Below, piece by piece: positions 1 through 8,129 of a stretch of DNA of 64,000 nt. Source of the DNA: Halorubrum sp. CSM-61 (GTDB taxonomy: Archaea > Halobacteriota > Halobacteria > Halobacteriales > Haloferacaceae); contig NZ_RJJW01000005.1 in the NCBI RefSeq assembly GCF_003781945.1, forward strand, positions 178,102 to 242,101, in the 5' to 3' direction. Position 1 is the stretch's first letter. Every line of letters begins with the position of its first letter. A program made the position numbers and the translations under genes. A model generated the notes under the pieces. That model worked only from the letters and a program-made list of their open reading frames with translations. It was not told the DNA's origin and did no database searches.

Positions 1-5
1 CTTTC

Positions 6-32
6 AGCCCACGGACGCAGCGTCCGTGGGCT
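6..32. terminator. Perfect 13-bp hairpin followed by T-run
   Basis: Two 13-base arms (6-18 and 20-32) are exact reverse complements around a single A, followed by TTTT at 34-37. This could be the terminator of a gene left of the window, or the end hairpin of an IS200/IS605-like element, which often carries a similar GC-rich palindrome. The window starts too close to decide. Confidence 0.5.
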
Positions 33-112
33 GTTTTCATGTGTAGCGAGCGGTAGCGCCCTCCACACGTTTCGATCGGTGAAGCTCTCAGTATTGAGAC
101 TTATCCCCGTAA

Positions 113-122
113 GTTTATGCAT
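113..122 (+). promoter_or_regulatory. TATA box of a leaderless promoter
   Basis: An AT-rich box (TTTATGCAT) is centred about 29 bases before the ATG at 147. This is the usual haloarchaeal spacing for a transcript that begins at the start codon, and it argues against the in-frame ATG at 117, which lies inside the box. Confidence 0.5.
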
Positions 123-146
123 ATTCTCCCTGAAGCGAACGTAACC

Positions 147-1019
147 ATGCCTGTTCCGAGCCAGCCCGGTCGCGAGTTCGCGGTGCGCGTGTCCGATCGG
201 GGGCAGCCGTCGGTTCGTGACGGATCGGATGGCGGACAGGTGATCTCGCTACTGTTCGGAACGGGGATCGAGGAGTGGCGACGCGGGTGGCGCCGAAGCG
301 TTGGCACGCTGCCGGACAGAGAAGCGATCGTTTCCGCGAGCGATCTCACTCGCGGTGCCGCGACGGGGACGCAGGTCGTTCCGGACCGCAGGCTCGCGTA
401 CACCGTGCTCGGTGCACCGGTCGACGTCGAGCGGATCCTCGAGGCGGTTTCGGACCACCTCACGGACGCTCGCGACCTCGAACTCACGGTGATCGTCGAC
501 GATATCGAACCGCTGTTGGCCGAGCAGGGCCCGGATGCGGCGAATGAACTTCTCGACGGGTTAGGTGCTCGACTCGACGACTGCGACAGTACCGTCGTGA
601 TCGGCTGTTCGTTCACGGAGCGGGCCGCGTCGTCGGTCGCGTCGGTGTTCGATCCGGTCGGCAACGTGGAACAACTCGATCACTCGGTCGGGCTGGCGCT
701 CGATACGCTCCGACAAGATGATCCGACGACGTTCGGGTACGTTCGGCAACACTGGGCCGAAACACGGGACGGAATCGAAGGGTGTGAGCGGAACTATCCA
801 CAGGCGAAGCAGATTCACGCGACGCTTTCCGAGCCGGAGACGACGCCGCGGACGCTCGGGACGGCTCTGTCGGGGTTGGTCTCGCTCGGCGTCGTGGACA
901 CGTGGAGCGAGACCGTCGGCCCGACGCGGTACGATCTCACCGCGTACAGACCGGCGCGCATGTGGGCGGTCGGGGCGACGCTCGCGACCGACGAAGGCGA
1001 CGGGTCGATCGACGGCTGA
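147..1019 (+). CDS. Haloarchaeal degenerate RecA/KaiC-like protein (DUF7504-like)
   Basis: The protein has about 290 residues. The N-terminal two thirds has alternating strands and helices, with a hydrophobic strand ending in acidic residues (LTVIVDDIEPLL) like a Walker B strand, but no clear Walker A loop. The last 80 residues look like a winged helix (LGTALSGLVSLGVVDTW). This layout is common in haloarchaeal proteins described as inactivated RecA-superfamily signalling proteins; the family call is from memory. The ATG at 147 is preferred because a TATA box overlaps the upstream ATG at 117. The actual function is unknown. Confidence 0.6.
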   Translation: MPVPSQPGREFAVRVSDRGQPSVRDGSDGGQVISLLFGTGIEEWRRGWRRSVGTLPDREAIVSASDLTRGAATGTQVVPDRRLAYTVLGAPVDVERILEAVSDHLTDARDLELTVIVDDIEPLLAEQGPDAANELLDGLGARLDDCDSTVVIGCSFTERAASSVASVFDPVGNVEQLDHSVGLALDTLRQDDPTTFGYVRQHWAETRDGIEGCERNYPQAKQIHATLSEPETTPRTLGTALSGLVSLGVVDTWSETVGPTRYDLTAYRPARMWAVGATLATDEGDGSIDG

Positions 1020-1035
1020 CGCGGCGTCGGCCTCC

Positions 1036-1344
1036 TCACTCGTCGGTGTCGCTTTCGCCGTCTCCCGAGGCGGGTTCGGGAATTTCGAGATCGTGTGAGA
1101 TCACGGTGCCGTCGGGCTCGAGGGTTACCGTTCCGAGCGTCGCCGTCTCACCGGCTCGGAAGCGGTCGGCGACTGACTCGAACACGGACTGGCGGTCGAG
1201 CCGTTCCCAGACCGTTTCGGCGACGAGCGACTGGAACTCCTCCGGATCGGTCCAGCCGGAGTCGACGTCGGACGGAACTCCGACGACGAACTCGAACTCC
1301 GCTTCGGTGAGGTAGATCCCGACCCCGAACGTGTCTGCGCACAT
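1036..1344 (-). CDS. Small acidic haloarchaeal protein, unknown function
   Basis: This 102-residue acidic protein has no signal peptide or membrane segment. It starts MCADTFGVGIYLTEAEFEF and has a predicted alpha/beta core followed by an acidic tail. A TTG 27 bases upstream would extend it, but an AT-rich box overlaps that codon at the right distance for leaderless transcription from the ATG at 1344, so the ATG was chosen. It is convergent with the upstream gene, with 16 bases between the stops. I do not recognise a named family. Confidence 0.6.
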   Translation of the reverse strand: MCADTFGVGIYLTEAEFEFVVGVPSDVDSGWTDPEEFQSLVAETVWERLDRQSVFESVADRFRAGETATLGTVTLEPDGTVISHDLEIPEPASGDGESDTDE

Positions 1345-1502
1345 GCGTCGACGTTCGGTCCCGGTTTTCAAAATCTCGTCGGACGCGTCGGGATCTCGTC
1401 GCCGGGCGCCGCGAATTCGAACCCGAACGAGCCGCGTCCGGGTCGCGCCCGGGCGTCCCGAAACCGGTAACCGGGTGCGACGGGAATCGGCGAGTCGAAC
1501 GG

Positions 1503-2390
1503 ATGTCGTCTGACCCGCGCGTTCCGCCGGTCGTCGGACTCGCGGTCGCGGTGGCCGCCGTGAGCGGCGGGGCGATTCTCGTCCGCCTCAGCGACGCCCC
1601 GAGCTCGGTCGCGGCGTTCTATCGGGTGCTGTTCACGACGCTGCCGCTGGTCCCGGTCGCACTCTGGCGCTACCGGTCGCAGCTCGCCGGCGTCACCCGC
1701 AGGGACCTCGGGTTCGCGACGCTCTCGGGGGTCGCGCTCGCGTTGCACTTCGCCGCGTGGTTCGAGAGCCTTGCGTGGACGAGCGTCGCCGCGAGCGTCA
1801 CGCTCGTTCAGGCGCAGCCGGTGTTCGTCGCGCTCGGGGCGTGGCTCCTGTTGCGCGAGCGCGTGACCCCTCGGATGGCCGCCGGTATCGCGGTCGCGGT
1901 CGGCGGGATGGCGGCGATGTCGCTCGGCGACCTTCTCGGGGGCGTGCTGGTCGGTCCCCAACCGCTCTACGGGAACGGCCTGGCGCTGTTCGGCGCCGTG
2001 ATGGCCGCCGGATACGTGCTCGCCGGGCGCTCGATCCGACAACGGGTCGCGCTGGTCCCGTACGTGGTGATCGTGTACGGTGTCTGTACGGTCTCGCTCC
2101 TCGCGATCGTCCTGGTCGAAGGCCACGGGCTAACGGGGTACCCGCCGAGCGAGTGGGCGATCTTCGTCGGCCTCGCCGTCGGTCCGGGGCTGCTGGGTCA
2201 CACCGTGGTCAACTGGGCGCTCGCGCACCTCGAGTCGAGCGTCGTCTCCGTGTCCCTGCTCGGCGAGCCGGTCGGAGCGACGGTCCTCGCGGTCGTGTTC
2301 CTCTCGGAGACACCGACGACGTTCACGCTGGTCGGGGGCGCCGTCGTTCTCGCGGGGATCTCGCTCACCGCGACCGAGAGCGAGGCGTGA
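1503..2390 (+). CDS. EamA/DMT-family transporter
   Basis: A 295-residue integral membrane protein with about ten hydrophobic segments arranged as two five-helix EamA halves, the standard drug/metabolite transporter layout. The second half has the typical SLLGEPVGATVLAVVFLSE signature before the last helices. The substrate cannot be told from sequence; family members export amino acids, sugars or metabolites. The stop codon is followed directly, in the same frame, by an open stretch encoding half a receiver domain and then a histidine kinase. Confidence 0.88.
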   Translation: MSSDPRVPPVVGLAVAVAAVSGGAILVRLSDAPSSVAAFYRVLFTTLPLVPVALWRYRSQLAGVTRRDLGFATLSGVALALHFAAWFESLAWTSVAASVTLVQAQPVFVALGAWLLLRERVTPRMAAGIAVAVGGMAAMSLGDLLGGVLVGPQPLYGNGLALFGAVMAAGYVLAGRSIRQRVALVPYVVIVYGVCTVSLLAIVLVEGHGLTGYPPSEWAIFVGLAVGPGLLGHTVVNWALAHLESSVVSVSLLGEPVGATVLAVVFLSETPTTFTLVGGAVVLAGISLTATESEA

Positions 2391-2585
2391 TCCCCCGCCG
2401 CGCGCCGCCTCGAGCGACGTTTCCTCGACCGGCTCGCGGCGACGCCGGACGAGGTTCCCGTCATCGTCGTCCTCGAGACGGGGACCGCCGAGGAGTTTCG
2501 CCTCGCGCTTCGGGCGGACGCCGCCGACGTCGTAACCGACTCGCAACCGAACGGATCGGACTCGAACCCCGAGACCGATCCCCTC
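2391..2585 (+). pseudogene. Remnant of the receiver domain of the downstream histidine kinase
   Basis: Reading on from the EamA stop in the same frame, 65 codons are open but contain no ATG, GTG or TTG. The translation has the pattern of the C-terminal half of a haloarchaeal receiver-like domain: a hydrophobic strand (VPVIVVLETG), a helix (AEEFRLALRADAADVV), then an acidic linker that merges into the kinase. The N-terminal half with the phospho-acceptor Asp is missing. This looks like a deletion that joined the transporter's end to the kinase. Confidence 0.5.
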
Positions 2586-3827
2586 GTGGAACGGTTGGTC
2601 GACGCGGTGGAACTGCGGCGGACTCGGTTCGGATCGGACGACGCGGATCGGCTCCGTGAGGTCCTGTTGGACTCGGGGTCGACGCTGATGAGCACGCGGT
2701 CCGACGAAGTCGACACGAAGATCAGTTGGACCATGGAGAACGTCGGCGAACACGCCGAGCTCGACCGAATCGTCTGTTACCTGCAGGGCGAGGAGGCGCT
2801 CGATCCCGCGCACGTCTGGTGTCCCGACGGACGCGACGTCGCGCCGCGTCCGCTCGACGAGTTCCCGGACGCCGAGCGGCTCTCGACCTTCGAGAACGTG
2901 GTCAGACCGTCGGTTCCACCGGAGTCGGCAGGGCCCTCAGCGGCGGAGGGAGACGTCTCCGCCGAGGCGGGGGACGACGTGCCGGCGACCGTTCACGTCC
3001 CGCTTGTGGTCGATTGGGAGCTCGTCGGCGTGTTGGCCTTCGAGACCGACGCGCCGCGGACGTGGACCGACGAGGAGGTGGACCTCTATCGGACGTTCGG
3101 CGATCTGATCGCGTACACCATCGCGCGCAACGACCGCCGGCTGGAGCTCCGTCGGCGGACGGAACAGCTCGAACAGTTCAGTTCGGTCGTCTCGCACGAC
3201 CTGAGGAACCCCCTCAACGTGCTGTCGGGGTACCTGGAGATGGTCGAGGGCGAGGTCTCGGAGTCGACGTACGAGCCGATGGATCGGGCGGTGACCCGGA
3301 TGGAGTCGCTCATCGACAACCTCCTCATGCTGGCGAAACGGGGGGAGACGATCGGGGAGATCGAGTCGATCTCGGTCACGAGCGTCGCCGAGGAGGCGTG
3401 GCAGACGGTCCGGGCGCCCGACGCGACGCTGACGATCGCCGACGAGATCGGGCGGGTACACGCGGACCCGAACCGGCTTCGGCAGGTGTTCGAGAACCTC
3501 TTCCGGAACAGCGTGGAACACGGTCGTTCGAGAGACGGCGCCGCCGTCGACCACGGCGGTCCGGGCGTCGCGATCGAAATCGGCCCCCGAACCGACGGCG
3601 CTGGTGACGAGGGAATCTACGTCGCCGACGACGGACCGGGAGTTTCCGCCGACGTCCGCGGCTCGCTTTTCGACTCTGGGGTTTCGACCGCGGACAGCTC
3701 CGGTATCGGGCTCGCCATCGTCGACCGCATCGTGGAGGCCCACGGCTGGAAGGTCGACGTCCACAACGACGGCGGCGCGGTGTTCGAGATATCCTTCGAG
3801 GCGGAGACCGCCGCGACTCCCGCGTGA
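2586..3827 (+). CDS. Sensor histidine kinase, GAF-HisKA-HATPase
   Basis: The order of parts is a short N-terminal helix, a GAF-like sensor (about residues 20-185), HisKA with the phospho-acceptor His in SSVVSHDLRNPLNVLSGYLE, then HATPase_c with an N box (FENLFRNSVEHG), G1 (VADDGPGV) and G2 (SSGIGLAIVDRI). All catalytic motifs are intact, so it is probably active as a cytoplasmic kinase; there are no membrane segments. The GTG start is the first start codon available because the upstream receiver half lacks one. The partner regulator is not in the window. Confidence 0.85.
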   Translation: MERLVDAVELRRTRFGSDDADRLREVLLDSGSTLMSTRSDEVDTKISWTMENVGEHAELDRIVCYLQGEEALDPAHVWCPDGRDVAPRPLDEFPDAERLSTFENVVRPSVPPESAGPSAAEGDVSAEAGDDVPATVHVPLVVDWELVGVLAFETDAPRTWTDEEVDLYRTFGDLIAYTIARNDRRLELRRRTEQLEQFSSVVSHDLRNPLNVLSGYLEMVEGEVSESTYEPMDRAVTRMESLIDNLLMLAKRGETIGEIESISVTSVAEEAWQTVRAPDATLTIADEIGRVHADPNRLRQVFENLFRNSVEHGRSRDGAAVDHGGPGVAIEIGPRTDGAGDEGIYVADDGPGVSADVRGSLFDSGVSTADSSGIGLAIVDRIVEAHGWKVDVHNDGGAVFEISFEAETAATPA

Positions 3828-3863
3828 CCGTCGAGAGTCATCGGCTCAAATTCCGACCGACGG

Positions 3864-4361
3864 CTACCGCTCGAACCGGGCGATCGTTCGTCGGTGTCGG
3901 TCACGGAACATCCCCTCGAACCCGACCTTCGCGAACGGTCCCGCCGCGTCTCCCAGCGGGCCGAACGGGAGCCGGTACGCGACGGTGTCCACGAGCAGGG
4001 TCTCCTCCCCGTCGGCGTAGAACGCGTGCGTGTGCTCCCACTTCCGGAAGGGACCGCCGGTCATCTCGTCGACGAAGCGGGCCCGGTCGCCCGGATCGTC
4101 TCCCTCGCCGGGTTCTCGCTCGGTGATCCGAGAGGTCCACCGCTGTCGCGGTCCGACGTCGAACGGTCGTATCGACATCCCTATCTCCGACCCCTCGGCG
4201 AGCACGTCGGGGTCCGGCTCCCCGTCCGGTCCCGTGACGCCCGTGACCCGGAGACGCATCCAGTCGGGCGTGAGCTCGCGGAGCCCGTCGATCGTGGAGT
4301 GAAACGTCCACACCTCGTCGATGGGGGCCGGAACGCGGGTCGTCCGCCGGTACGTGGGCAT
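3864..4361 (-). CDS. SRPBCC-family (START-like) protein
   Basis: A 165-residue protein with the Bet v1/START-like fold pattern: an N-terminal strand and helix (MPTYRRTTRVPAPIDEVWTF), several long strands, and a C-terminal helix with FEGMFRDRHRRTIARFE. Such proteins bind hydrophobic ligands or act as polyketide cyclase/dehydrase relatives; the ligand is unknown. It is convergent with the histidine kinase and stands alone. Confidence 0.8.
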   Translation of the reverse strand: MPTYRRTTRVPAPIDEVWTFHSTIDGLRELTPDWMRLRVTGVTGPDGEPDPDVLAEGSEIGMSIRPFDVGPRQRWTSRITEREPGEGDDPGDRARFVDEMTGGPFRKWEHTHAFYADGEETLLVDTVAYRLPFGPLGDAAGPFAKVGFEGMFRDRHRRTIARFER

Positions 4362-4497
4362 ACGTCTGTTAGGGAGCGAACGGGCAAAAACCCGTCCTCG
4401 GCGGCGGTCCGCGCGCTCGGCGGCGATTCGTGATCTCGGCGCACTCGCGCCCGCCCGACCGAAACCCGCATACGGTCGCGGCGCCGTCTGATCGGTA

Positions 4498-5424
4498 ATG
4501 GAGCGAGGCGCGATCGACGTCGCCGACCTGGCCGGCCCGTTCGATCTCCAAGCGACGGTCGAGAGCGGACAGAGCTACCTCTGGAACCGCGCCGACGGCG
4601 GGACCTACGAGGACCTCCACGCGTACGGCGGCGACGCGTGGTACGAGACGGTCGTCGACCCGATCCCGGGAGTGAGCGACGATCGGGTCCCCCTCCGAGT
4701 GCGACAGGAAGGGGGCGTCCGCGACGGAACCGTTCACTGGGAGTCGTCGGTCGACGCCACCCCCCTCTTGGAACACCTGTTCCGGCTCGACGACGACCTC
4801 GACGCCATCCTCGACGCGACGCCGGACCTCCCCCTCCTCGAACGGGCGTACGACGCCTATGAGGGGATGCGTCTCACGCGGGACCCGGTCTTTCCGTGTC
4901 TGATATCCTTTATTTGCTCGGCGCAGATGCGCGTCGCGCGGATCCACGGGATGCAGCGTCGCCTCCGAGAGACGTACGGCGACGCGGTCGCGCTCGACGG
5001 CGAGGAGTACCGCGCGTTTCCGACCCCGGACCGGCTCGCGTCGCGGACCGAGAAGGAGCTCCGGGATCTCTCCTTGGGGTACCGCGCCCCCTACGTGCAG
5101 CGGACCGCGGAGATGATCGCGACCGGTGAGGCGGATCCGCGGCAGGCGGCGGACCTCCCCTACGAGGAGGCGCGGGAGTCGCTGACGCGGTTCGTCGGCG
5201 TCGGGGACAAGGTCGCCGACTGCGTGCTGTTGTTCTCTCTCGGCTTCCTGGAGGCGGTCCCGCTCGACACGTGGATCCGGACGACGATCGAGGAGTACTA
5301 CCCGGACTGCGAGCGCGGCAACTACGCCGACACCTCGCGTGCGATCCGGGAGCGGTTCGGCGGCGAGTTCGCCGGCTACGCGCAGACGTACGTCTTCTAC
5401 CATCTCCGCGCGGGCGGTGAGTAG
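4498..5424 (+). CDS. ogg: 8-oxoguanine DNA glycosylase (OGG1-like, HhH-GPD)
   Basis: A 308-residue protein with an OGG N-terminal domain (FDLQATVESGQSYLW) followed by an HhH-GPD domain. The hairpin GVGDKVADC carries the expected catalytic Lys (about 238), and AVPLDTW supplies the catalytic Asp (about 257), matching the OGG1 family pattern more closely than AlkA. It would excise oxidised guanine with glycosylase and lyase activity. The ATG at 4498 follows the usual short haloarchaeal spacer. AlkA-type specificity remains a lesser alternative. Confidence 0.87.
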   Translation: MERGAIDVADLAGPFDLQATVESGQSYLWNRADGGTYEDLHAYGGDAWYETVVDPIPGVSDDRVPLRVRQEGGVRDGTVHWESSVDATPLLEHLFRLDDDLDAILDATPDLPLLERAYDAYEGMRLTRDPVFPCLISFICSAQMRVARIHGMQRRLRETYGDAVALDGEEYRAFPTPDRLASRTEKELRDLSLGYRAPYVQRTAEMIATGEADPRQAADLPYEEARESLTRFVGVGDKVADCVLLFSLGFLEAVPLDTWIRTTIEEYYPDCERGNYADTSRAIRERFGGEFAGYAQTYVFYHLRAGGE

Positions 5425-5548
5425 TCCACACCGGACCGACGCGGCTCGAGGCTGTCCGCCCCGGTTCGACGCAGCCCGCCGCGTCGTTTCGGCTCGGAGA
5501 CCTCTCAGCCGAACTTTCATGCTGATTCGCGTGGTACTGGGACTCGTG

Positions 5549-5950
5549 ATGGACTGCCGAGTCGTCGTCGAGGCCGCCGTCCCGGTGTACGACGTGGAGA
5601 CCGCCGACGAAGCGGTCCGGATCGCTATCTCGAAGACCGGCGAGATGCTAAACCCGGATCTCAACTACGTCGAGATCGAGACCGGGAGCCGCACGTCGCC
5701 CGGCGGGGAGGAGCTCCCGCCGGCGTTCGTCGCCGCCGACGAGGCCCTCGTCGCGCTCGAACTCCAAATGGACGTGTTCAACGTCGACCGCGAGGAGCAC
5801 GCGAGCCGAGTCGCCCGCAAGGAGATCGGACAGCGGCTCCGGAATATTCCGTTGAAAGTGCTCGGAGTCGAAGAGATCGGGGACGACTCCGCGGAGTCGT
5901 CGACGGACGACTCGGACGCCAGCGACGACGCGGCCGACGCTCGGGACTGA
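5549..5950 (+). CDS. UPF0212 / DUF555 family protein
   Basis: A 133-residue protein starting MDCRVVVEAAVPVYDVETA, which matches the archaeal UPF0212 (DUF555) family. The biochemical role is unknown. The core ends at about residue 110 and is followed by an acidic, Ser/Asp-rich tail. An in-frame ATG lies 30 bases upstream, but 5549 gives the family's usual N terminus. Confidence 0.87.
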   Translation: MDCRVVVEAAVPVYDVETADEAVRIAISKTGEMLNPDLNYVEIETGSRTSPGGEELPPAFVAADEALVALELQMDVFNVDREEHASRVARKEIGQRLRNIPLKVLGVEEIGDDSAESSTDDSDASDDAADARD

Positions 5951-6063
5951 ACGCTTCGGAACTGAACGATTCGAGAGGAGGGCACTCGGGAGTCTGTTTC
6001 ACACGCGAGCGGCGACGTGGCCACTAAGGACGTAGCGTTCGGTCGGCAAGCGGCGATAAAGAC

Positions 6064-6297
6064 TCAGTCTGCGGTCGGGGCCAGCGGCTCCGATTCAGAC
6101 TCGTCCATCGGCTCGGTGATTCCCTCGGTCAGCTTAAAAACGGCGGCTTTGTGGTCGGTCTTCGACTTGTGAATCGATGTCGGTTTGACGCCCAGTTCTT
6201 CGTAGGCCTCGAGGTCGATGTCCTCGTTCCAGAACTCGCACTGTTTTCGTACTTCGGCGAGGAGGCCGTGAAGGTGGATGAGTTCCTGCTTCTTCAT
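6064..6297 (-). CDS. UPF0058 family protein
   Basis: A 77-residue protein beginning MKKQELIHLHGLLAEVRKQC, the signature of archaeal UPF0058. It is mainly helical and cytoplasmic, of unknown function. The acidic C terminus is typical of halophiles. The 246 bases upstream hold no gene that I can support. Confidence 0.88.
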   Translation of the reverse strand: MKKQELIHLHGLLAEVRKQCEFWNEDIDLEAYEELGVKPTSIHKSKTDHKAAVFKLTEGITEPMDESESEPLAPTAD

Positions 6298-6543
6298 GAG
6301 TACCAGTCCTTTACTACCGGAGGTTTATATTATTATCCTGAGTCACGTTACCATGGGTACCCCAAATTTCCACGTTTCGAGCGCGGAGACGCGTCTTTTC
6401 GCGTTATCGATCGGGAGGGTTTCTCGAATTCGCCTCTCCGGATCGACCACCGAGCGTCGAGAAATCCGTTCGTCGGCGCGTTCCCGATCACCTCGCCGAC
6501 GCGCGTGCTCGCTCGAAGAGGCGAGACGCGGATCGACGACCGG

Positions 6544-6723
6544 TTACTGGAACTGTTTGACCGCCTCGAGATCGCGTTCGGTTCGCATGAACTCGGTCAG
6601 TCGTCGCGTCGCGTGACAGTCGGGACAGCTGAAGTTCGAACGGAGGCGCTGTAAGTCGGCGGGGTTGTCCTGCCACTCCTTGTTGCACTCCGGACAGACG
6701 AGTCTGACGAACGCATCCACCAT
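6544..6723 (-). CDS. 59-residue zinc-ribbon protein (DUF7836-like)
   Basis: A short reading frame encodes MVDAFVRLVCPECNKEW and, 20 residues later, FSCPDCHATRRLTEFM. The two CxxC pairs (CPEC and CPDC) should bind one zinc as a ribbon. The tail (MRTERDLEAVKQF) matches my memory of a small haloarchaeal zinc-binding family. The role is unknown; nucleic-acid or protein contact is plausible. It lies 116 bases downstream of tfb on the same strand. Confidence 0.75.
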   Translation of the reverse strand: MVDAFVRLVCPECNKEWQDNPADLQRLRSNFSCPDCHATRRLTEFMRTERDLEAVKQFQ

Positions 6724-6839
6724 GGAGCGACGTACACGGGGCCGGGTTAAAAACGTACGTGGCGGTTCAGATCGGCTCGTGGGCGCTCGAGAGGACCGAC
6801 GACTGACCGGGGCTGAGACGAGGGAAGATCGAGACCGAA

Positions 6840-7850
6840 TCAGGCGGTCAGCCCTTCACTCGCGTCGAGAAGCTCCTTGTACCGGTTCCGGATGGTGACC
6901 TCGGAGATGTCGGCGACCGCCGACACCTCGCTCTGTGTCACCTTCTCGTTCGAGAGGAGCGCGGCCGCGTACACCGCGGAGGCGGCGAGGCCGACCGGCG
7001 ACTTCCCGCTCGTGATCCCTGCCTCCTGCGCGCTGTCGAGCAGATCTTGGGCGAGCCGCTGGGTCTCCTCCGAGAGTTCGAGCCGCGAGACGAACCGGGG
7101 GACGTAGCTCCCGGGATCGGCGGGCTGGATCTCCAGTTTGAGCTCCCGGATCACGTACCGGTACGTCCGAGTGAGCTCCATCTTGTCGACCCGCGAGACC
7201 GCGGTGAACTCGTCGAGGCTCCGGGGGTTCCCGGCCTGTCGCGCCGCGGCGTACAGCGCCGCGGTCGCGACACCCTCGATGGAGCGTCCCGGCAACAAGT
7301 TCTCGCTCAGCGCGCGGCGGTAGATGACCGAGGCGGTCTCGCGGACGTTGTCGGGGAGCCCGAGGGCGCTGGCCATGCGGTCGATCTCGCCGAGCGCCTG
7401 CTTGAGGTTCCGGTCCTTCGAGTCGCGGGTGCGGAACCGCTCGTTCCAGGTGCGGAGCCGCTGCATCCGCTGCCGCTGGCGGCTGGACAGCGACTTGCCG
7501 TAGGCGTCTTTGTCCTGCCAGCCGATGTTCGTCGAGAGCCCCTTGTCGTGCATCATGTTCGTCGTCGGAGCTCCCACGCGGGACTTGCTGTCGCGCTCGT
7601 TGGAGTCGAACGCGCGCCACTCCGGCCCGCGGTCGACCGAGTCCTGCTCGACGACGAGCCCGCAGTCGGTACAGACGGTCTCGCCGTGCTCCGTGTCAGT
7701 TACGAGGTTCCCGTCGCACTCGGGACAGGTCGTGGTCTGCTCTCTCGTCGATTCCGTCTCCTCGGTCGTCGATTCGGTCGATCCCGTGGTACGGTCTCGC
7801 TCCGTTTCGCTGTCGTATTCGCGTATGTGTGTCTCAGTCGTGGTGTTCAT
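6840..7850 (-). CDS. tfb: Transcription initiation factor IIB (TFB)
   Basis: A 336-residue TFB. After a Thr/Glu-rich N-terminal extension of about 40 residues comes the zinc ribbon (Cys 42, 45, 60, 63), then the B-finger region (GPEWRAFDSNE), then two cyclin-like core repeats of about 90 residues each. It recruits RNA polymerase to TBP-bound promoters. Haloarchaea carry several TFBs; the long acidic N terminus suggests one of the expanded set rather than proving which one. A strong TATA box lies at 7930-7940 with a leader of about 55 bases. Confidence 0.95.
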   Translation of the reverse strand: MNTTTETHIREYDSETERDRTTGSTESTTEETESTREQTTTCPECDGNLVTDTEHGETVCTDCGLVVEQDSVDRGPEWRAFDSNERDSKSRVGAPTTNMMHDKGLSTNIGWQDKDAYGKSLSSRQRQRMQRLRTWNERFRTRDSKDRNLKQALGEIDRMASALGLPDNVRETASVIYRRALSENLLPGRSIEGVATAALYAAARQAGNPRSLDEFTAVSRVDKMELTRTYRYVIRELKLEIQPADPGSYVPRFVSRLELSEETQRLAQDLLDSAQEAGITSGKSPVGLAASAVYAAALLSNEKVTQSEVSAVADISEVTIRNRYKELLDASEGLTA

Positions 7851-7929
7851 GGTGTGTCACCGATCGAACTCCCGACAGAAATACTGGAGCCGGGTTCGCC
7901 GATTCGTTAACCAATAGTAAGTCTCCAAG

Positions 7930-7940
7930 GTATATAAATC
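7930..7940 (-). promoter_or_regulatory. TATA box upstream of tfb
   Basis: On the minus strand the box reads GATTTATATACC, preceded by purines that could be a BRE. It lies 80-90 bases before the tfb start, implying a leader of about 55 bases. The surrounding 280-base gap is AT-richer than its flanks and has no gene. A second, orphan TATA-like run lies at 8061-8071. Confidence 0.5.
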
Positions 7941-8129
7941 TTTGTGCAAATTTCACACTCGGTGATATTTAGAAACGTCCGCTACCGCTCGCGTGTGAGT
8001 GTATAACGGGTTTGTCGGAATCGCGCTATGTTATCGGATCGACTATCGGTATTATTAGAGATATATAAAAGAGGGTGATCGATCGTGGTCGACGAGCCGA
8101 CGACGTCGACCGTACTCGCGCGGCCGGTC

